DNA from: DATBLE01 sp046734335
Lineage (GTDB): Bacteria; Actinomycetota; Thermoleophilia; Gaiellales; Gaiellaceae
DNA length: 7,115 nucleotides
NCBI GenBank assembly: GCA_046734335.1
Contig: JBKPRA010000125.1
Location: 1-7,115 of the forward strand
Reading direction: 5' to 3'
Each line of letters opens with the position of its first letter. The first letter of the stretch is position 1. The position numbers and the translations under genes were made by a program. Below are positions 6,287-7,115 of this stretch, piece after piece. The notes below the pieces were generated by a model that had not been told where the DNA came from, did not search any database, and worked only from the letters and a program-made list of their open reading frames with translations.

Positions 6287-6496
6287 ATGGCAACCGGAAC
6301 CGTCAAGTGGTTCAGCAACGACAAGGGCTACGGCTTCATCACGCCTGATGAGGGCGGCGAAGATCTGTTCGTGCACTTCTCGGCCATCGCTGGCAGCGGC
6401 TTCAAGACGCTGGACGAGGGCACGAAGGTCTCGTTCGAGGTGACGCAGGGGCAGAAGGGACCGCAGGCAACAGACGTTCAAGTCGGCGGGCAGTAG
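6287..6496 (+). CDS. csp: Cold-shock domain protein (CspA family)
   Basis: A 69-residue single-domain nucleic-acid chaperone of full family length. It starts MATGTVKWFSNDKGYGFITP, with W8, the RNP1 motif KGYGFI (13-18) and RNP2 LFVHFS (27-32), and ends with the usual KVSFEVTQGQKGPQATDVQ. Such OB-fold proteins bind single-stranded RNA/DNA, melt RNA structure and help translation in cold or growth transitions. It follows rpsR on the same strand but has its own probable promoter and a leader with a tandem repeat and a ribosome-site hairpin, so separate regulation is likely. No residue needed for the fold is missing. Which csp paralogue it is cannot be told from one window. Confidence 0.96.
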   Translation: MATGTVKWFSNDKGYGFITPDEGGEDLFVHFSAIAGSGFKTLDEGTKVSFEVTQGQKGPQATDVQVGGQ

Positions 6497-6497
6497 C

Positions 6498-6515
6498 GAG
6501 CCGAGCTCGCTCGGG
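6498..6515 (+). terminator. Weak hairpin after csp
   Basis: Directly after the csp stop codon, GCGAGC-CGA-GCTCGC forms a 6-bp stem; CCGAG-CTCG-CTCGG is an overlapping alternative. No T-run follows, so it is at best a weak terminator. Confidence 0.35.
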
Positions 6516-6600
6516 TGCCAACGTGTGGATGCCCGCGCGTCGCAATCCGGGAACCGCGACAAGTGCGACGAGGCAGCGTGAAGCACGGGCGCGGTCGCGT

Positions 6601-6738
6601 CTATTCGGGTTCGGGCTTCTTCGTGGTCTTCTCGTCGGTCTTCCTTGCGCGCTTGTCCGGTGTCTTGGCGCTGTCGCCGGCGGGGGCTGTCGCCTCGGGT
6701 TTCTGCTCGCCCTGTCCGTAGTCGATCGCAACCTTCGG
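6601..6738 (-). pseudogene. C-terminal remnant of an unidentified gene (Lys/Pro/Glu-rich tail)
   Basis: On the minus strand a coding-like stretch of about 45 residues runs PKVAIDYGQGEQKPEATAPA then a charged tail (KTPDKRARKTDEKTTKKPEPE split over 20-45) and ends at TAG (6603-6601). Third positions are mostly G/C, and the Lys/Glu/Pro/Ala composition is typical of disordered basic tails of actinobacterial proteins. The frame is closed upstream by TGA (plus-strand 6751-6753), with no ATG/GTG between, so this is a 5'-truncated gene end. The family cannot be told from the tail. Its broken edge coincides with that of the plus-strand dehydrogenase remnant. Confidence 0.55.
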
Positions 6739-6948
6739 GCGCCGATGCTGTCACCGTTCGTGAGCCAGAAGCTGTGCATGCTCGCCTCGAAGGAGAAGGG
6801 CGAGGACCTTTTTGTGCTCAAGGACCTGATCGAGGCCGGCAAGCTCACACCGGTCATCGATGCGACGTACCCGCTCAGCGAAGTCCCCGAGGCCATCCGT
6901 CATCTGGAAGCGGGACACGCCCGAGGAAAAATCGTCATCACCGTGTGA
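6739..6948 (+). pseudogene. C-terminal remnant of zinc-type alcohol dehydrogenase / quinone oxidoreductase (MDR family)
   Basis: About 69 residues match the extreme C-terminus of MDR NAD(P)-dependent alcohol dehydrogenases of the quinone-reductase-like type: MLSPFVSQKL, EDLFVLKDLIEAGKLTPVID, TYPLSEVPEAIRHLEAGHARGK and the terminal IVITV. Those enzymes are about 320-350 residues; here the catalytic domain and nearly all the Rossmann fold are missing. The frame is open back to 6523, but upstream of about 6736 it is antisense to the Lys-rich remnant and no longer resembles the family. ATG 6745 has no Shine-Dalgarno (preceded by CTTCGGGCGCCG). A functional 67-residue product is unlikely. Confidence 0.85.
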
Positions 6949-7115
6949 GGCGCTGCCGGCAGGCAGACAGCTCGAGAGACATTCCCGCACACTCGCCCAG
7001 GCGAGGGTTCTCTCTCCAACTACAGAGTTGTCTTTATCCCCGGCTTCCGCTCTCTCTAGCGACAGTACGCTCGCGCACCTCAGGCCGCTACTGCCTGATC
7101 GTCACACCTGGCTCG
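6949..7115. other. Non-coding end of window with small hairpins
   Basis: No gene is visible. The stretch holds a 10-base palindrome CTGCCGGCAG (6953-6962), a hairpin CTCGC-CCAG-GCGAG (6992-7005) followed by GGTTCTCTCT that may terminate the old dehydrogenase gene, and a weak hairpin CAACT-ACAG-AGTTG (7017-7030) followed by TCTTTA. Confidence 0.4.

Noticed and set aside
6068..6754. 228-codon minus-strand open frame across csp
   Set aside because: It is antisense to the clear cold-shock gene, of low-complexity Arg-rich composition, and matches no family.
6523..6948. 141-codon open frame ending in the dehydrogenase C-terminus, as an intact gene
   Set aside because: Only the last roughly 69 residues resemble the dehydrogenase family; the part before about 6736 is antisense to the Lys-rich remnant.
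6953..6962. Palindrome CTGCCGGCAG after the dehydrogenase remnant
   Set aside because: A single 10-base GC-rich palindrome is expected by chance; no second copy or flanking pattern was seen.

Overview
The window is a GC-rich stretch of bacterial chromosome. Codons strongly prefer G/C in the third position, GTG starts are frequent, and one gene is a SARP/BTAD-cyclase-ATPase fusion. Together these point to an actinobacterium, and the gene style fits the soil Thermoleophilia/Gaiellales/Solirubrobacterales type. The phylum-level call is inference from protein style, not from a marker phylogeny.

Layout, left to right. (1) Positions 2-37 hold a perfect 13-bp stem-loop, the probable terminator of a two-gene minus-strand operon. 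The operon is read right to left: a small DUF4242 protein (1105-1446), then a membrane-anchored or exported YVTN/YncE-type beta-propeller (60-1079). (2) A 49-bp divergent intergenic region (1447-1495) carries a 6-bp dyad with arms two helical turns apart. (3) The plus strand is then filled by one 1338-residue signalling protein (1496-5512): a SARP winged helix and BTAD domain, a class III nucleotidyl cyclase, a STAND-type ATPase and a TPR-like C-terminal half. (4) Positions 5513-5795 have no confident gene. They hold a terminator-like hairpin, a promoter-like -10 and a long leader stem-loop. (5) Next come rpsR (ribosomal protein bS18, zinc-type, 5796-6125) and a cold-shock protein gene (6287-6496), each with a strong Shine-Dalgarno sequence. 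(6) At about 6736-6745 two broken gene ends meet: a minus-strand Lys/Pro/Glu-rich C-terminal tail and the plus-strand C-terminus of a zinc-type alcohol dehydrogenase/quinone reductase. One deletion across a divergent gene pair would explain both. (7) Positions 6949-7115 show only small hairpins.

How the parts relate. The large SARP-cyclase-ATPase lies divergent from the DUF4242/propeller operon, so it is a candidate regulator of that operon, or both may be controlled through the shared 49 bp. rpsR stands apart from its usual partners rpsF, ssb and rplI and is followed by a cold-shock gene, making a small translation/RNA-chaperone cluster. Both genes have structured 5' leaders that look able to control translation: a near-continuous 16-bp stem-loop just before the rpsR Shine-Dalgarno, and a possible two-state switch before csp in which a tandem repeat and the Shine-Dalgarno compete for one pyrimidine stretch. 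These leaders and the deletion scar are the most unusual signals here. I saw no mobile element, CRISPR array, tRNA or rRNA.
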